47,028 nt of DNA. Origin: Candidatus Burkholderia verschuerenii (GTDB lineage Bacteria; Pseudomonadota; Gammaproteobacteria; Burkholderiales; Burkholderiaceae). Shown one piece after another: positions 25,697-35,779 of the stretch (the first letter of the stretch is position 1; each line of letters opens with the position of its first letter). The stretch is from the NCBI RefSeq assembly GCF_001189365.1, contig NZ_LFJJ01000176.1:1-47028 (forward strand). Reading direction: 5' to 3'. The notes beneath the pieces are model-generated. The model had not been told where the DNA came from. It made no database searches and worked only from the letters and a program-made list of their open reading frames with translations. The translations under genes and the position numbers were made by a program.

Positions 25697-26418
25697 TCCT
25701 CAAAGGCCGCGAATCGCGCGCGCGGCAATGGCTCGCGAGCTTCGATCCGTCCCTGGGCATCGACGACACCACGCGCCTCGTCGTGCGCTAAAAGGCGAGC
25801 GGCGGCGCGCCCGTGGCCGAACTGTTCCGCGCCGGACGCGGCCCGGTCACGCTGATTCTCTGGGCGATCAGCTTCATGAACCTGATCGATGTGTACTTCC
25901 TGTCGAACTGGCTGCCCACCGTGATGCGCGACGCCGGTTATTCGCCCGGCATGGCCGTGCTGGTTGGCACGCTATTGCAGACGGGCGGCGTGATCGGCAC
26001 GCTGATGCTCGGCTGGTTTATCGAGCGCTTCGGCTTCGTGCGCGTGCTGCTGGCGTGTTTCTGCGTCGGCGCGGTGTGCGTCGGGATGATCGGCGGCGTC
26101 GCGCATGTGCAGCTCTGGCTGTTCGTCGCGGTGTTCGCGAGCGGCTTTTGCATCGTCGGCGGTCAGCCCGCGGTCAATGCGCTCGCCGGTAATTACTATC
26201 CGACGGCGCTGCGTTCGACCGGCATCGGCTGGAGTCTGGGCATCGGGCGGGTGGGATCGGTGATCGGCCCGCTCGTCGGCGGACAGATGATCGCGCTCGG
26301 CTGGAGCAACGTCGCGCTGTTTCATGCGGCGGCCGCGCCGGTGGCGTGTTCAGCGCTGCTGGTCGTGGTGCTGGCGTGGGCGCGGCGGGAGAAGGGCGGA
26401 ATGGTGCGAACGGCGTGA
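25697..26418 (+). pseudogene. C-terminal fragment of an AAHS-type MFS transporter
   Basis: In the plus frame, VLKGRESRARQWLASFDPSLG and DDTTRLVVR match the central loop of aromatic-acid:H+ symporter-like carriers. A TAA at 25789-25791 then interrupts, where a Glu codon is usual before KASGGAPVAELF. The same frame continues to 26418 with the second six-helix half: LILWAISFMNLIDVYFLSNW, IGTLMLGWFIERFGFVRVLL, NYYPTALRSTGIGWSLGIGR. The first half and start codon are absent. The fragment is joined head to head with the truncated exoprotein copy, marking a rearrangement junction at about 25695. It is almost certainly non-functional. Confidence 0.8.
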
Positions 26419-26422
26419 GTCG

Positions 26423-27583
26423 TCAGGCGATGCGACGGCGCAGCGCATCGCGCCGTTCCCACCACGCTGCCACCAGAAACGCCAACGCCGCGACCGTCAG
26501 CACGGCGATCAACGCATCCGCGCCGACGCGCCGCATCAGCGCGCCCGCGACGATCGGGCCGCCGAAGCTCGCCACGCTCCACGACGCGCCGACGATCGCC
26601 GTCGCCGATACCAGAGCCGCGCCGCGAAAGCGTTCGCCGCACGCGACGATCGACAGCGTGTAGACGCTGCCCGCCGCCGCGCCGATCACGAACAGCAGCG
26701 GCCAGCAAATCCACGGATACGCCACCGCCCACGGCAGCCACGGCAGCAGCACCGTCACGACGACGCCCGCGTCCGCATGCACCTTCGCGCGCCCGATGCG
26801 GTCCGCGAGCCAGCCGATGGGGAACTGCATCAGCGTGTCGCCGAGCAGGATCGCGGAGGCGAACAGCACGCCCACTTTCGCGTCGATGCCGTGCGACATC
26901 GCGAACAGCGGCATCAGCGAGAGCGCGAGCGTATCGAACAGCGCGAAAAATCCCGTGCCGATGACCAGCGCCGGCATGCGCGGCAGCACTTGCCGCCAGT
27001 CGCCGTGCTCGCCTTCGTCGGCATCGAGCGCGTGCGGAGAGACGCGGATCATCGCAAGCGCGGGCAGCGCCAGCAGAAACACCGCGCCGCAGATCGCGAA
27101 GCGCATCGACGTCCAGTCGCCGATCGCGCTGATCAGCACCGGACCCGTCATCTGGAACAGCGTGAAGTCGGTCGCGTAGATGGCGACGACGCGCCCGCGC
27201 GTGGAGTCGTCGGCGAGTTGCGTGACCCAGGCTTCGCCGATGGTAAACAGCAGCATCAGCGCCGCGCCGCACAGGAAGCGCAGCGCGGCCCACAGCCACA
27301 GGTTGGTGGAGAATTGCATCGCGATGGTCGCGAAGGCCGCGACGATCACCGTGCCGACGATGGTCTCGCGCGCGCCGTAACGCATCGCGATGCGGCTCGC
27401 GATCGGCGCGACGGCGAGGCCACCGCCTGCCTGCATCGCCGTCATCAGGCCGGCGACGTCCGAGCCGTGACCGGCTTGCGTCAGCGCCAGCGCGGTCAGC
27501 GGCAGCGTCGCGCCGAGGCCCAGCCCGACCACGGCGACGCTCAGAATCAGCGCGAGAAAATCCTTCGAGAGAATGCGGTTCAT
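26423..27583 (-). CDS. MFS transporter (YcaD-like)
   Basis: A 386-residue, twelve-helix MFS protein of the short drug/sugar-efflux-like type. Helices 1-2 read FLALILSVAVVGLGLGATLPL and AGLMTAMQAGGGLAVAP; RRIAMRYGAR-like basic loops follow, and the central loop (about 190-210) is acidic. It resembles YcaD-like carriers, whose substrates are mostly unknown. The ATG at 27583 (MNRILSKDF) is preferred to a TTG nine bases upstream. Its 3' end converges with the MFS fragment, four bases away. Another MFS gene lies 43 bases upstream on the same strand. Confidence 0.82.
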   Translation of the reverse strand: MNRILSKDFLALILSVAVVGLGLGATLPLTALALTQAGHGSDVAGLMTAMQAGGGLAVAPIASRIAMRYGARETIVGTVIVAAFATIAMQFSTNLWLWAALRFLCGAALMLLFTIGEAWVTQLADDSTRGRVVAIYATDFTLFQMTGPVLISAIGDWTSMRFAICGAVFLLALPALAMIRVSPHALDADEGEHGDWRQVLPRMPALVIGTGFFALFDTLALSLMPLFAMSHGIDAKVGVLFASAILLGDTLMQFPIGWLADRIGRAKVHADAGVVVTVLLPWLPWAVAYPWICWPLLFVIGAAAGSVYTLSIVACGERFRGAALVSATAIVGASWSVASFGGPIVAGALMRRVGADALIAVLTVAALAFLVAAWWERRDALRRRIA

Positions 27584-27626
27584 CGACCGCAATTTACCGC
27601 AGCGGACAAAAGCAGCGCACCAGAGA

Positions 27627-28787
27627 TCAGGCAGCTTGTCCGATCGACAACCGTCGCGCGCGCTTGTCGAGCGTCGCGGACAACAGCGTCAGCGCGAACG
27701 AGCAGGCCGCCATGCCGATGCCGACCCACGGCAGCGCCGTCAACGGCGCGCCCGCGCTTATCACGCAGCCGCCGAGCCACGCGCCGGTCGCGTTGCCGAG
27801 GTTGAACGCGCCCTGATTGAGCGTCGAGGCGAGATTCGGCGCGTCGCTGGCGCGGTTGACGATCAGGATCTGCAATGGCGGCACGATCGCGAACGCCAGC
27901 ACGCCCCACAGGAAGATCGTGATCGACGCGGAGACGGGCTCGTGCATCGTGCCGGCGAAAATCGTCAGGATCACGACGATCGCGATCAGGAACGACAACA
28001 GCGAGCGCAGCAGCTTCCAGTCGGCGAGCTTGCCGCCGAGCGTGCTGCCGACCGTCAGGCCGAGACCGAACAGCAGCAGCACGTAAGTGACCGCATGCGG
28101 CGAAAAGCCCGTGACGTCTTCGAGGATCGGCGTGATATACGTAAACACCGAAAACAGGCTGGCCGACGCGAGCACGCTGATGCCGAGCACCATCAGCACT
28201 TGCGGGTTCTTCAGCACGTCGAATTCGCGCAGGATGCTGGTTTCGCGCATCTCGATATGCTTCGGCAAACAAACCTGCAACGCGTCCGCCGCGACGAGGC
28301 CGATCAGCGTGACGACCCAGAAGGTTGCGCGCCATCCGGCCGCCTGACCGAGCGCGGTGCCGAGCGGCACGCCCAGCACGTTGGCAAGCGTGAGGCCGGT
28401 GAACATCAGCGCGATGGCTTGCGCGCGGCGATTCGGCGCGACGAGATCGGCGGCGACCACCGAGCCGATGCCGAAAAACGCGCCGTGACAGAACGTCGTG
28501 ACGATGCGCGCGCCCATCAGCACCCAGTAATTCGGCGCGATGGCGCACAGCAGATTGCCGACGATAAACACCGCGATCAGCCCCATCAGCGCCTTTTTGC
28601 GCGGCATCTTCGCGGTGACGATGGCGAGAATCGGCGCGCCGAGCGCATAGCCCGACACGAGCATGCCGGCGGCGGGAATCGTCACGCCGGGATCGCGGGC
28701 GACGTTGGGCAAGAGGCCCATGATGACGAATTCGGTCGTGCCGATGCCGAACGCGGCAACGGCGAGAGCGAGGAGCGGAAGAGGCAT
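27627..28787 (-). CDS. MFS efflux transporter (AraJ/PbuE-like, DHA1 family)
   Basis: From the ATG at 28787 this is a 386-residue, twelve-helix transporter. The N-terminus PLPLLALAVAAFGIGTTEFV, then IMGLLPNVARDPGVTIPAAG, is the signature of the AraJ/YdhP/PbuE group, which exports sugars, purines or drugs. The loop 2-3 motif is seen around AIVTAKMPRKKALMG. The frame begins at a GTG 21 bases upstream (28808), but the ATG matches relatives. It faces the secreted-protein gene at 29118 across about 330 bases. Confidence 0.85.
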   Translation of the reverse strand: MPLPLLALAVAAFGIGTTEFVIMGLLPNVARDPGVTIPAAGMLVSGYALGAPILAIVTAKMPRKKALMGLIAVFIVGNLLCAIAPNYWVLMGARIVTTFCHGAFFGIGSVVAADLVAPNRRAQAIALMFTGLTLANVLGVPLGTALGQAAGWRATFWVVTLIGLVAADALQVCLPKHIEMRETSILREFDVLKNPQVLMVLGISVLASASLFSVFTYITPILEDVTGFSPHAVTYVLLLFGLGLTVGSTLGGKLADWKLLRSLLSFLIAIVVILTIFAGTMHEPVSASITIFLWGVLAFAIVPPLQILIVNRASDAPNLASTLNQGAFNLGNATGAWLGGCVISAGAPLTALPWVGIGMAACSFALTLLSATLDKRARRLSIGQAA

Positions 28788-29117
28788 GGGGAGCGCGCGG
28801 AGTGTCACGCTTAAGGCGCGTCGTCGGGCTGGCGGCGCAGGCCGTAAGGCGGATTACAGATACAAGCTCGGATTCTACCTAAACCATTTTTGAGATGCCG
28901 GTAGAAACCCTAAGTGTTGCCGGGCCGCGCGATACTGCGCGGCGAACGATATTTTTAAGGAAGGGCGCGGCGGCGCAGGAGTTTTGCGTCATGTCGCATC
29001 AAGCACGATGGATGTTTCGCGCGAGGCGGCGTCGTGGTCAGATCGTTGCGCATGAAACATCAGTAGATTGTGCCGGCTACTGTTGGAAATTCGCAGCAAC
29101 TTATTGATCCGCATCAA
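28788..29117. other. Intergenic region between divergent genes
   Basis: About 330 bases separate the MFS exporter (minus) from the small secreted protein gene (plus). One short hairpin is visible: CCGCGC (28925-28930) with GCGCGG (28937-28942), followed nine bases later by a T-run. No convincing gene or tRNA is seen. It presumably holds both promoters. Confidence 0.5.
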
Positions 29118-29549
29118 ATGAAAAAAATTCTGTTTGGGCTAATCGCCGGTCTGTGTGTCGCCGCCAATGTGCAGGCGCAGAGCAATGCGATGGGTCCGTT
29201 CGCGACGCCTTCGGGCGAACTGCAATTCGTGCGCGACGATCGCGATTTTGTCGCCACCTACGACCGGCAGATTTTCGATCGCTTCGACGCGAAGACGCTG
29301 GCGCATTTCGACGCGCCGGCGGATGCAAGCGGCAAGCTCGCGCGCACGCTCGTGCAGACGGAAGCCGGTCCGGTGCTGTACGACTTCCGCCGCAATCCGC
29401 CGCTGGTGCAGCGCACCGGCAAGCGCATGACGGTGCAGCGCGTGTTCTGGCAGGGCGAAGAGGTCGTGATGCAGGGCTCGCAGGGCTGGTATCGCTTTCA
29501 GCGCGGCGCGCTGACGAAGCTCCAGTCGTCGACGTCCATCTATCACTGA
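29118..29549 (+). CDS. Small periplasmic protein, unknown function
   Basis: A 143-residue protein with a signal peptide (MKKILFGLIAGLCVAANVQA, cleavage before QSNA). The mature part is mixed beta and charged: GELQFVRDDRDFVATYDRQI, PVLYDFRRNPPLVQRTGKRM, then FWQGEEVVMQGSQGWYRFQ. No Cys is present after the signal. The ATG at 29118 is chosen because it opens the signal peptide; the upstream extension from 29070 would hide it. No family is recognised. Confidence 0.65.
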   Translation: MKKILFGLIAGLCVAANVQAQSNAMGPFATPSGELQFVRDDRDFVATYDRQIFDRFDAKTLAHFDAPADASGKLARTLVQTEAGPVLYDFRRNPPLVQRTGKRMTVQRVFWQGEEVVMQGSQGWYRFQRGALTKLQSSTSIYH

Positions 29550-29568
29550 GATCTATCACTAAGGCGCG

Positions 29569-30234
29569 CTAAGACGCGCGCACGCCGAATACGCGTTCGC
29601 TCGCGACGACATACACCGCCTCGCCGCGCGCGTCGTCGTTGATTTCGAAGCCGCCGGTGAACGCGCCGAACGCCGGCAGCACGCCCGCGCGCGCACCGAA
29701 GCGAAAGCACGGCAGGCGCGCGCTATCGACCCGCGTCTTCAGCCGATACACCGGATGCTCGTGACCCGCGAGCGCGTACGCATCGTCCACTTGCTGCGGA
29801 TGATGACAAAGCGCCCACGGCCCCAGCCGATACGGTTCCTTCACCAGTTCGATGCCGAACGACGCCGGCAGCGCGCCCGCGTGCCGGTCGTGATTGCCTT
29901 CGACCAGCACCAGCCGCAAGCCGCGATGCTTCTCGCGCCACGCTTCGAGCGCGCGCAGGGTTTCGTCGGCGTGGGATTCGCGCGCGTGCAGAAGATCGCC
30001 GAGAAAGACGACGCACGCGGGCTTGTGCGTCGCGATCAGCGTATCGAGACGCGCGAGGGTTTCGCCGGTCGCGCCCGCGGGCACCGGAATGCCGCGCGCG
30101 CGAAACACGGCGTCCTTGCCGAAATGGGCATCGGCGATAAAGAGGGTCATCGCGCGCGGATCGAATGCCGCGCGTTCTGCCGAGAGCACGAGCGCGTGCC
30201 CGTGTAAGTCGATCGTCAGTGCTTCTACCGCCAT
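29569..30234 (-). CDS. pdeM: Ligase-associated DNA damage response endonuclease PdeM
   Basis: A 221-residue calcineurin-like metallophosphoesterase. All five motif blocks are visible: FIADAHFGKD (Asp35, His37), VVFLGDLLHARESH (Asp80), VEGNHDRH (Asn114, His115), LCHHPQ and AGHEHPVY. Family members next to an ATP-dependent ligase and an Lhr-type helicase are named PdeM and are thought to process DNA ends. It is the last gene of the four-gene minus-strand operon, seven bases after the helicase stop. Confidence 0.9.
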   Translation of the reverse strand: MAVEALTIDLHGHALVLSAERAAFDPRAMTLFIADAHFGKDAVFRARGIPVPAGATGETLARLDTLIATHKPACVVFLGDLLHARESHADETLRALEAWREKHRGLRLVLVEGNHDRHAGALPASFGIELVKEPYRLGPWALCHHPQQVDDAYALAGHEHPVYRLKTRVDSARLPCFRFGARAGVLPAFGAFTGGFEINDDARGEAVYVVASERVFGVRAS

Positions 30235-30241
30235 GTTGCTC

Positions 30242-32869
30242 CTATGATTGCGCCGCTTTTTCCAGATCCGCCAGCATACGCTCGACGCGATCCGCGAGCT
30301 TTTCGGTGCTGACTTTCTCGCGCAATCGCCCGACGATCAGCGGAAAGGCGAACGGCGTCGGCTTCTTCGGATGCGTGAGAGCGAGGCGGCTCGCGCTCAT
30401 GCGTTCGAGCGCCGCGCGCAATCGGCCGAGTTCGAGCTCTTGCAGCATCACTTCCTGATCGGCCTGCGCGAGCAGCAGATTGTCGCTGTCGTGCTTGCGG
30501 AAGACTTCATAGAACAGTCCGCTCGATGCCTGCAATTGCCGCGCGCTTTTCTGCTGTCCCGGATGCCCCTGATAAATCAGCCCCGACACGCGCGCGATTT
30601 CCCGAAACCGCCGCGCCGACAACTCCGATGCATTGAGGCTCGCGAGAATGTCGTGCTCCAGATTCTCCGGCGAAAACAGGCCGTCGGCGATCAGCGCGTC
30701 CCAGTCGAACGGGCGCGCCGACAGCAATTCGAAGCCGTAATCGTTCATCGAAATGGAGAAGGTGCTCGGCTGATCGCGCGCGACGCGCCAGCCGATCAGC
30801 GAGCCCAGGCCGATATGCGCCATGCGTCCCGCGAACGGATAGCAGAAGAAATGATGCCCTTCGCGCGAGCGCACGCTTTCCACGACCAGCACGCCCGGTC
30901 CCGGCAGCGCGGACCACTTCGCCTGCAAGTCGAGCAGTGGTTTGACCGCGCGCATTTCCGGTTCGTCATACACGCCGTCGCTCGCGCGCGCGAGCATAAC
31001 GAGCGCCGCGTCCGACAGTTCGGATGACAGCGGCATCTTGCTGCCGGGCCATGAAGGCATCGCGCCGCGCGAGGAGGTCGCGCGCTTCACGTAGGCGGTC
31101 ATGTCGCGCACGCGGATCAGTTCGAGCGTGCGTCCGCCGAAGGTGAAGACATCGCCCGGTTTCAGACGCGAGATGAAGGTTTCCTCCATTGCGCCGATGC
31201 GCCCGCCCGTCATATACGCGACGTTGATGGTCGCGTTGGAGACGATGGTCCCGACATTGTTGCGATGCTGCCGCACCAGATCCTCGCGCGGCACGCGATA
31301 CACGCCGTCGTCGCCCTTCACGACGCGGTGATAGTCCGGATACGCCGCCAGCGACGCGCCGCCGCGCTCGACGAAGGCCAGCGCCCAGTCGAATTCCTGC
31401 TGCGTCAGATCGCGATACGCGTAGGCGGTGCGCACTTCGTCGAGCATGTCGGCGGACGTGAAACCGCCGCCGATCGCCACGGTGACGAGATGCTGCACAA
31501 GCACGTCGAGCGGCTTCAGCGGCATGTCGCGTCCTTCGATGCGATGCTCGCCGATCGCCCAGCGCGCCGCCGCCGCCTCGACGAGTTCGAGCGCGTGCGT
31601 CGGCACGATCGTCACGCGCGAGACGCGTCCCGGCGCGTGGCCGGATCGCCCGGCGCGCTGCATCAGGCGCGCGACGCCCTTCGGCGAGCCGATCTGAAAC
31701 ACGCGATCGACCGGCAGAAAATCGACGCCGAGATCGAGACTCGACCTGCAGACGACCGCTTTCAACTGGCCGTTTTTCAGACCGAGTTCGACCCAGTCGC
31801 GCACTTCCTTATCGAGCGAACCGTGATGCAGCGCGATCAAACCGGCCCATTCCGGACGCCGCTCAAGCAGCGCGCGATACCAGAGTTCCGCCTGCGAGCG
31901 CGTGTTGGTAAAGACCAGCGAGCTTTGCGCATGCTCGATTTCATCGGCGACGGGACCGACTTGCCGCACGCCGAGATGGCCGCCCCACGAAAAGCGTTCG
32001 ATGGTGTCGGGAATCAGCGTATCGACGACCAGCGTTTTCGGCTGCGCGCCCTGCACGACGACGCGCCGCGTTCGCACCGGATGCAGCAGCGCATCGTGCG
32101 CGAGCGCGAGATTGCCGAGCGTCGCGGACAAGCCCCAGATCTGCACGTCGGGACGCCAGCGCGCGAGCCGCGCGATCGCCAGTTGCGTCTGCGTGCCGCG
32201 CTTGTTGCCGAGCAGTTCGTGCCATTCGTCGACGACGATCATCCGCACATGCGCGAGTTCGTCGCGCGCGTTGGCGCGGGTCAGCATCAGCGTGAAGCTT
32301 TCGGGCGTCGTGACGAGCGCCGATGGCATGCGCCGGCTTTGTCGCGCGCGTTCGCTCGATGAGGTATCGCCCGTGCGCAGTCCGACCGTCCACGGCACGT
32401 TGAGCGACGTGACGGCGGTTTGCAGCGCGCGGGCGGTATCGGCGGCGAGCGCGCGCATCGGCGTGATCCAGAGGACGGTGAGCGGTGCGGCGGTTCGTTC
32501 GCTCGCTTTTGTTTTCGCTTTTGTCTTGCGACGCGGCGGTCCTGCAAACGCGGCCAGCGCGCCGAGCCACACGGCCCATGTCTTGCCCGCGCCGGTCGTC
32601 GCGTGCAGCAGGCCGCTCGCGCCGCGTTCGACTTCGCGCCACATGTCGCGCTGAAACGGGAAGGGCGTCCAGCCGCGTTCGGCGAACCATCGCGCGATGC
32701 GGTCTTCGATGGGCTTGGCGGCTTTCGCTTCGTCGTAGTTCAGCGGCGCGGGCTTGAACAACTCGGCGGCGGCATCGAGTTTCGCTTGCGCCGCTTTCGT
32801 GCGCGGAATGCGTCGCGGGCGCGGATTGCGGCGCTTCGTCGGCGTATCGGCGATATCGTCGGCGCTCAT
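30242..32869 (-). CDS. Ligase-associated DNA damage response DEXH-box helicase (Lhr type)
   Basis: An 875-residue superfamily 2 helicase. After a basic N-terminus, motif I is [15 protein letters not shown] (near residue 90), motif [18 protein letters not shown] (DEWH box), motif [12 protein letters not shown] and motif [15 protein letters not shown]. The C-terminal ~400 residues are the Lhr-type winged-helix and associated domains ([40 protein letters not shown]). It unwinds nucleic acid with ATP; in these operons it is believed to help repair DNA damage. Its start overlaps the ligase stop by four bases (ATGA). Confidence 0.92.
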   Translation of the reverse strand: MSADDIADTPTKRRNPRPRRIPRTKAAQAKLDAAAELFKPAPLNYDEAKAAKPIEDRIARWFAERGWTPFPFQRDMWREVERGASGLLHATTGAGKTWAVWLGALAAFAGPPRRKTKAKTKASERTAAPLTVLWITPMRALAADTARALQTAVTSLNVPWTVGLRTGDTSSSERARQSRRMPSALVTTPESFTLMLTRANARDELAHVRMIVVDEWHELLGNKRGTQTQLAIARLARWRPDVQIWGLSATLGNLALAHDALLHPVRTRRVVVQGAQPKTLVVDTLIPDTIERFSWGGHLGVRQVGPVADEIEHAQSSLVFTNTRSQAELWYRALLERRPEWAGLIALHHGSLDKEVRDWVELGLKNGQLKAVVCRSSLDLGVDFLPVDRVFQIGSPKGVARLMQRAGRSGHAPGRVSRVTIVPTHALELVEAAAARWAIGEHRIEGRDMPLKPLDVLVQHLVTVAIGGGFTSADMLDEVRTAYAYRDLTQQEFDWALAFVERGGASLAAYPDYHRVVKGDDGVYRVPREDLVRQHRNNVGTIVSNATINVAYMTGGRIGAMEETFISRLKPGDVFTFGGRTLELIRVRDMTAYVKRATSSRGAMPSWPGSKMPLSSELSDAALVMLARASDGVYDEPEMRAVKPLLDLQAKWSALPGPGVLVVESVRSREGHHFFCYPFAGRMAHIGLGSLIGWRVARDQPSTFSISMNDYGFELLSARPFDWDALIADGLFSPENLEHDILASLNASELSARRFREIARVSGLIYQGHPGQQKSARQLQASSGLFYEVFRKHDSDNLLLAQADQEVMLQELELGRLRAALERMSASRLALTHPKKPTPFAFPLIVGRLREKVSTEKLADRVERMLADLEKAAQS

Positions 32870-34521
32870 GCGATGGCCTCGTCGAGAAAGCCTTTGAGCA
32901 TGGCGAGCGTGTCGGCGTCGTCGATCGATTTATCCGTGCGCCAGCGCAGCATGCGCGGAAAGCGCACCGCGATGCCCGACTTGTGGCGCGGACTCGCCTG
33001 AATGCCTTCGAAGCCGATCTCGAAGACGAGCGTCGGCGTGACGCTGCGCACCGGCCCGAACTTTTCGACGGTCGTCTTGCGCACGATCGCGTCGACTCGG
33101 CGCATCTCTTCGTCGGTGAGGCCTGAATAGGCCTTGGCGAAGGGCACGAGCGTGCGCACGCCATCGGCTTCGTCCCAGACGGCGAAGGTGAAATCGGTAT
33201 AAAGGCTTGCGCGCCGTCCGTGGCCGCGTTGCGCGTAGAGCAGCACGGCGTCGATCGAATACGGATCGATCTTCCATTTCCACCACGTCCCGGACGCCTT
33301 CGTGCGGCCGACGCCGTACATCGACGCGCGCTCCTTCAGCATCAGACCTTCGACGCCGCGCGCGCGGCTTTCGTCGCGCAGCACGGCAAGCGCCTGCCAG
33401 TCCGATGTGGCGACCATCGGCGACACGCGCAGCACATCCACCGCCAGCGATCGAGCCAGCGCATCGAGCTTCGCGCGACGCGTGTGCAGCGCGTCGGTGC
33501 GCAGATCGCGGCCGTTTTCTTCGAGCAGATCGTAGGCGAGCAGGGCGGCGGGCGAATCGGCGAGCACTTTCTTCGTCAGCGACTTACGCGTGATGCGCGG
33601 CTGCAAACGCGCGAACGGCAGCGGCGCGCTCGCGCCCGGTTCCCACGCGAGGATTTCGCCGTCGATCACGGTGCCATCGGGCAAGGCTTCGCCCAGTTGC
33701 GCCAGCTCCGGAAAGCGTTCGGTGACGAGATCCTCGCCGCGCGACCAGATCCACACGCGGCCGCCGCGCTTCACCAGTTGCGCGCGTATGCCGTCCCATT
33801 TCCATTCGACGATCCAGTCCGACGGATTCCCGAGCGTCGCCGGATCGGTCTGCAACGGATGCGCGAGAAAGAACGGGTAAGGCAAGCCGAGATCGCTTTC
33901 GTGCGGCGTATCGACATCTTCGCCCGCGGATTCCGGCGCGATCAGCCGCAGATAACGCGCCGCGCTCGGCGCCTGCCGCGAATCGGTCCAGCCGACCATC
34001 CGCTGCGCGATGCGTTTGTGATCGACGCCCGCGACCTGCGCGAGCGCGCGCACCACCAGTTGCCGCGCGACGCCGACGCGAAAGCCGCCGCCGATCAGCT
34101 TGGTCAGCAGAAAGCGCTCGCCCCAGTTCAGTTCGTCCCAGTAGCCGAGCAGGCGTTCGCGCAGTTCGGCGGGATCCGCGCCGCGCAGCGTCAGCACGCG
34201 TTCCTCGATCCATTGCGCCAGCCCGAGTTCGGATTCGCGCGTGGCGGGCGGCAGCACATGCGCGATGGTTTCCGCCAGATCGCTGACCGCCTGATACGAC
34301 TCCTCGAACAGCCATTCCGGCAAGCCCGAGTGGTCGCGCGCGAAGCCGATCATCAGACGCGTCGGCACCGACTGGCGCGGTTTGCCACCCGCCAGAAAGT
34401 ACGATGCCCACGCCGCGTCTTCCGGTTCGGCGGCGGAGAAATACGCGATCAGCGCTTCGAGCTTTTCGTTGGTCGACGTCGTGGCGTCGAGCGCGGTATA
34501 GAGCGCGGCGAAGCGTTTCAT
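32866..34521 (-). CDS. ATP-dependent DNA ligase of the ligase-associated repair operon
   Basis: A 551-residue ligase. The N-terminal DNA-binding domain spans about residues 1-215. The nucleotidyltransferase motif I is [10 protein letters not shown] with the adenylated Lys241. Later motifs are visible in [13 protein letters not shown] (III), [15 protein letters not shown] (IV) and [20 protein letters not shown] (V), with an OB-fold to the C-terminus. It seals nicks using ATP. The ATG at 34521 ([12 protein letters not shown]) is preferred to the upstream in-frame start, which would read through the end of the exonuclease gene. It overlaps the helicase start. Confidence 0.92.
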   Translation of the reverse strand: MKRFAALYTALDATTSTNEKLEALIAYFSAAEPEDAAWASYFLAGGKPRQSVPTRLMIGFARDHSGLPEWLFEESYQAVSDLAETIAHVLPPATRESELGLAQWIEERVLTLRGADPAELRERLLGYWDELNWGERFLLTKLIGGGFRVGVARQLVVRALAQVAGVDHKRIAQRMVGWTDSRQAPSAARYLRLIAPESAGEDVDTPHESDLGLPYPFFLAHPLQTDPATLGNPSDWIVEWKWDGIRAQLVKRGGRVWIWSRGEDLVTERFPELAQLGEALPDGTVIDGEILAWEPGASAPLPFARLQPRITRKSLTKKVLADSPAALLAYDLLEENGRDLRTDALHTRRAKLDALARSLAVDVLRVSPMVATSDWQALAVLRDESRARGVEGLMLKERASMYGVGRTKASGTWWKWKIDPYSIDAVLLYAQRGHGRRASLYTDFTFAVWDEADGVRTLVPFAKAYSGLTDEEMRRVDAIVRKTTVEKFGPVRSVTPTLVFEIGFEGIQASPRHKSGIAVRFPRMLRWRTDKSIDDADTLAMLKGFLDEAIA

Positions 34522-35569
34522 GTCGTCGGGCGCTCCGTGGTTTCCGCGGGCGATGCATCGGGGCTTCGACGACATCGTCGCCGTATTCGGTCTGGAACGC
34601 GCTCGCGTCGAGTCCTTGCTCGCGCAGCCATCGCACCATCGGCTCGATCTGGCCGTGCGTGACGATCACGCGTTCCGCCTGCGTCGCGCCGATCGCCAGT
34701 TGCAGTCCCGGCCAGTCCGCATGATCCGACAGCACGAAGCCGCGATCGACGCCCTTGCGACGCCGCGTGCCGCGCAGCCGCATCCAGCCCGAGGCGAAGG
34801 CGTCGCTGTAATCGCCGAAGCGTCGCATCCACGTGCTGCCTTGCGCGGACGGCGGTGCGACGATCAGCGCGCCCTTGAACGCGGCCTTGTCTTTCGCGGC
34901 GATATCGCTGACCGGCCGCGTGTCGGGCAAGGCCACGCCCGCTTCGCGATACGCGCGATTCAACGGCTCGACCGCGCCGTGACAGAAGATCGGACCGATG
35001 CCCGCATCGACGCTGGCGAGCACGCGCTGCGCCTTGCCGAACGAATAGCAGAACAGCACCGACGCGCGTCCTTGCGCCGCGTTATGCCGCCACCATGTGT
35101 CGACGCCGTCGAACACGACTTGCGACGGATCCCATCGATAGATCGGCAGGCCGAAGGTCGATTCGGTGATGAAGGTGTCGCAGCGCACCGGTTCGAAGGG
35201 CGCGCAGGTCGGATCGGGCTCGACCTTGTAATCGCCCGATGCGACCCACACGCGCCCGCCGTGCTCGACGCGAACCTGCGCCGAGCCGAGCACGTGACCG
35301 GCCGGATGCAGCGATACGCGCACACCGTTCACGTCGATTGCTACACCGTATGGCAGACCTTGCACGTCGATATCGGGCAGACGCGAAAGCAGCACGCCGC
35401 GTCCCGGTTCGGCGCACAAGTAATGTGCGTGACCGAAACGCGCGTGATCCGCGTGCGCATGCGTGATGACGGCGCGCTCGACGGGCCGCCAGGGATCGAT
35501 ATAAAAGCGGCCCGGCGGACAGTAAAGCCCTTCGGGACGCGCGACGATGAGGTCAGAAGAGTTGTCCAC
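34518..35569 (-). CDS. Ligase-associated DNA exonuclease (metallo-beta-lactamase/SNM1 type), probable 3'-end frameshift
   Basis: A beta-CASP/metallo-beta-lactamase exonuclease with the metal motif HAHADH at residues 37-42, HPAGHVLGSAQV, ASGDYKVEPDP, DTFITESTFGLP and FVLSDHADWPG. The first ~337 residues are intact. At the G4 run 34560-34563 (C4 on the coding strand) the frame as written goes on through the ligase gene for another ~320 codons. Adding one C restores a tail [16 protein letters not shown] and a TGA at 34518-34520 that overlaps the ligase ATG, giving a normal 350-residue protein. A homopolymer miscount is therefore likely. It is the first gene of the repair operon and trims DNA ends before ligation. 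Confidence 0.85.
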
Positions 35570-35779
35570 TTATCGTTTGCGTGACAGCCGCGTGAAGCCT
35601 GAGCCTGCGGGCGTTGTTGCTGTGTTCGTTTCGGGCAACAAAAGCATGTGACGTGCCCGTCATGGCTCTTTCACGTTTGACGGCTAGGGTGTAAAAGTTT
35701 AATTGGCCTTAGCTTCTGTTTAGTGAGGCTGTACGCGAGTCGAGCGCGCACGGGGCGCGCGAACCGCAGTTCTCTTTAG

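Noticed and set aside
26324..27805. 493-codon plus-strand ORF opposite two MFS genes
   Set aside because: Very Arg/Gln/His-rich composition without domains, crossing a gene boundary of the real minus-strand genes; an antisense shadow.
31265..32362. 365-codon plus-strand ORF opposite the Lhr-type helicase
   Set aside because: Helicase motifs are unambiguous on the minus strand; this frame is compositionally a shadow.
33584..34517. 320-codon C-terminal extension of the exonuclease over the ligase gene
   Set aside because: Sequence is Arg-rich shadow of the ligase; a one-base correction in a C4 run gives a normal end overlapping the ligase start.
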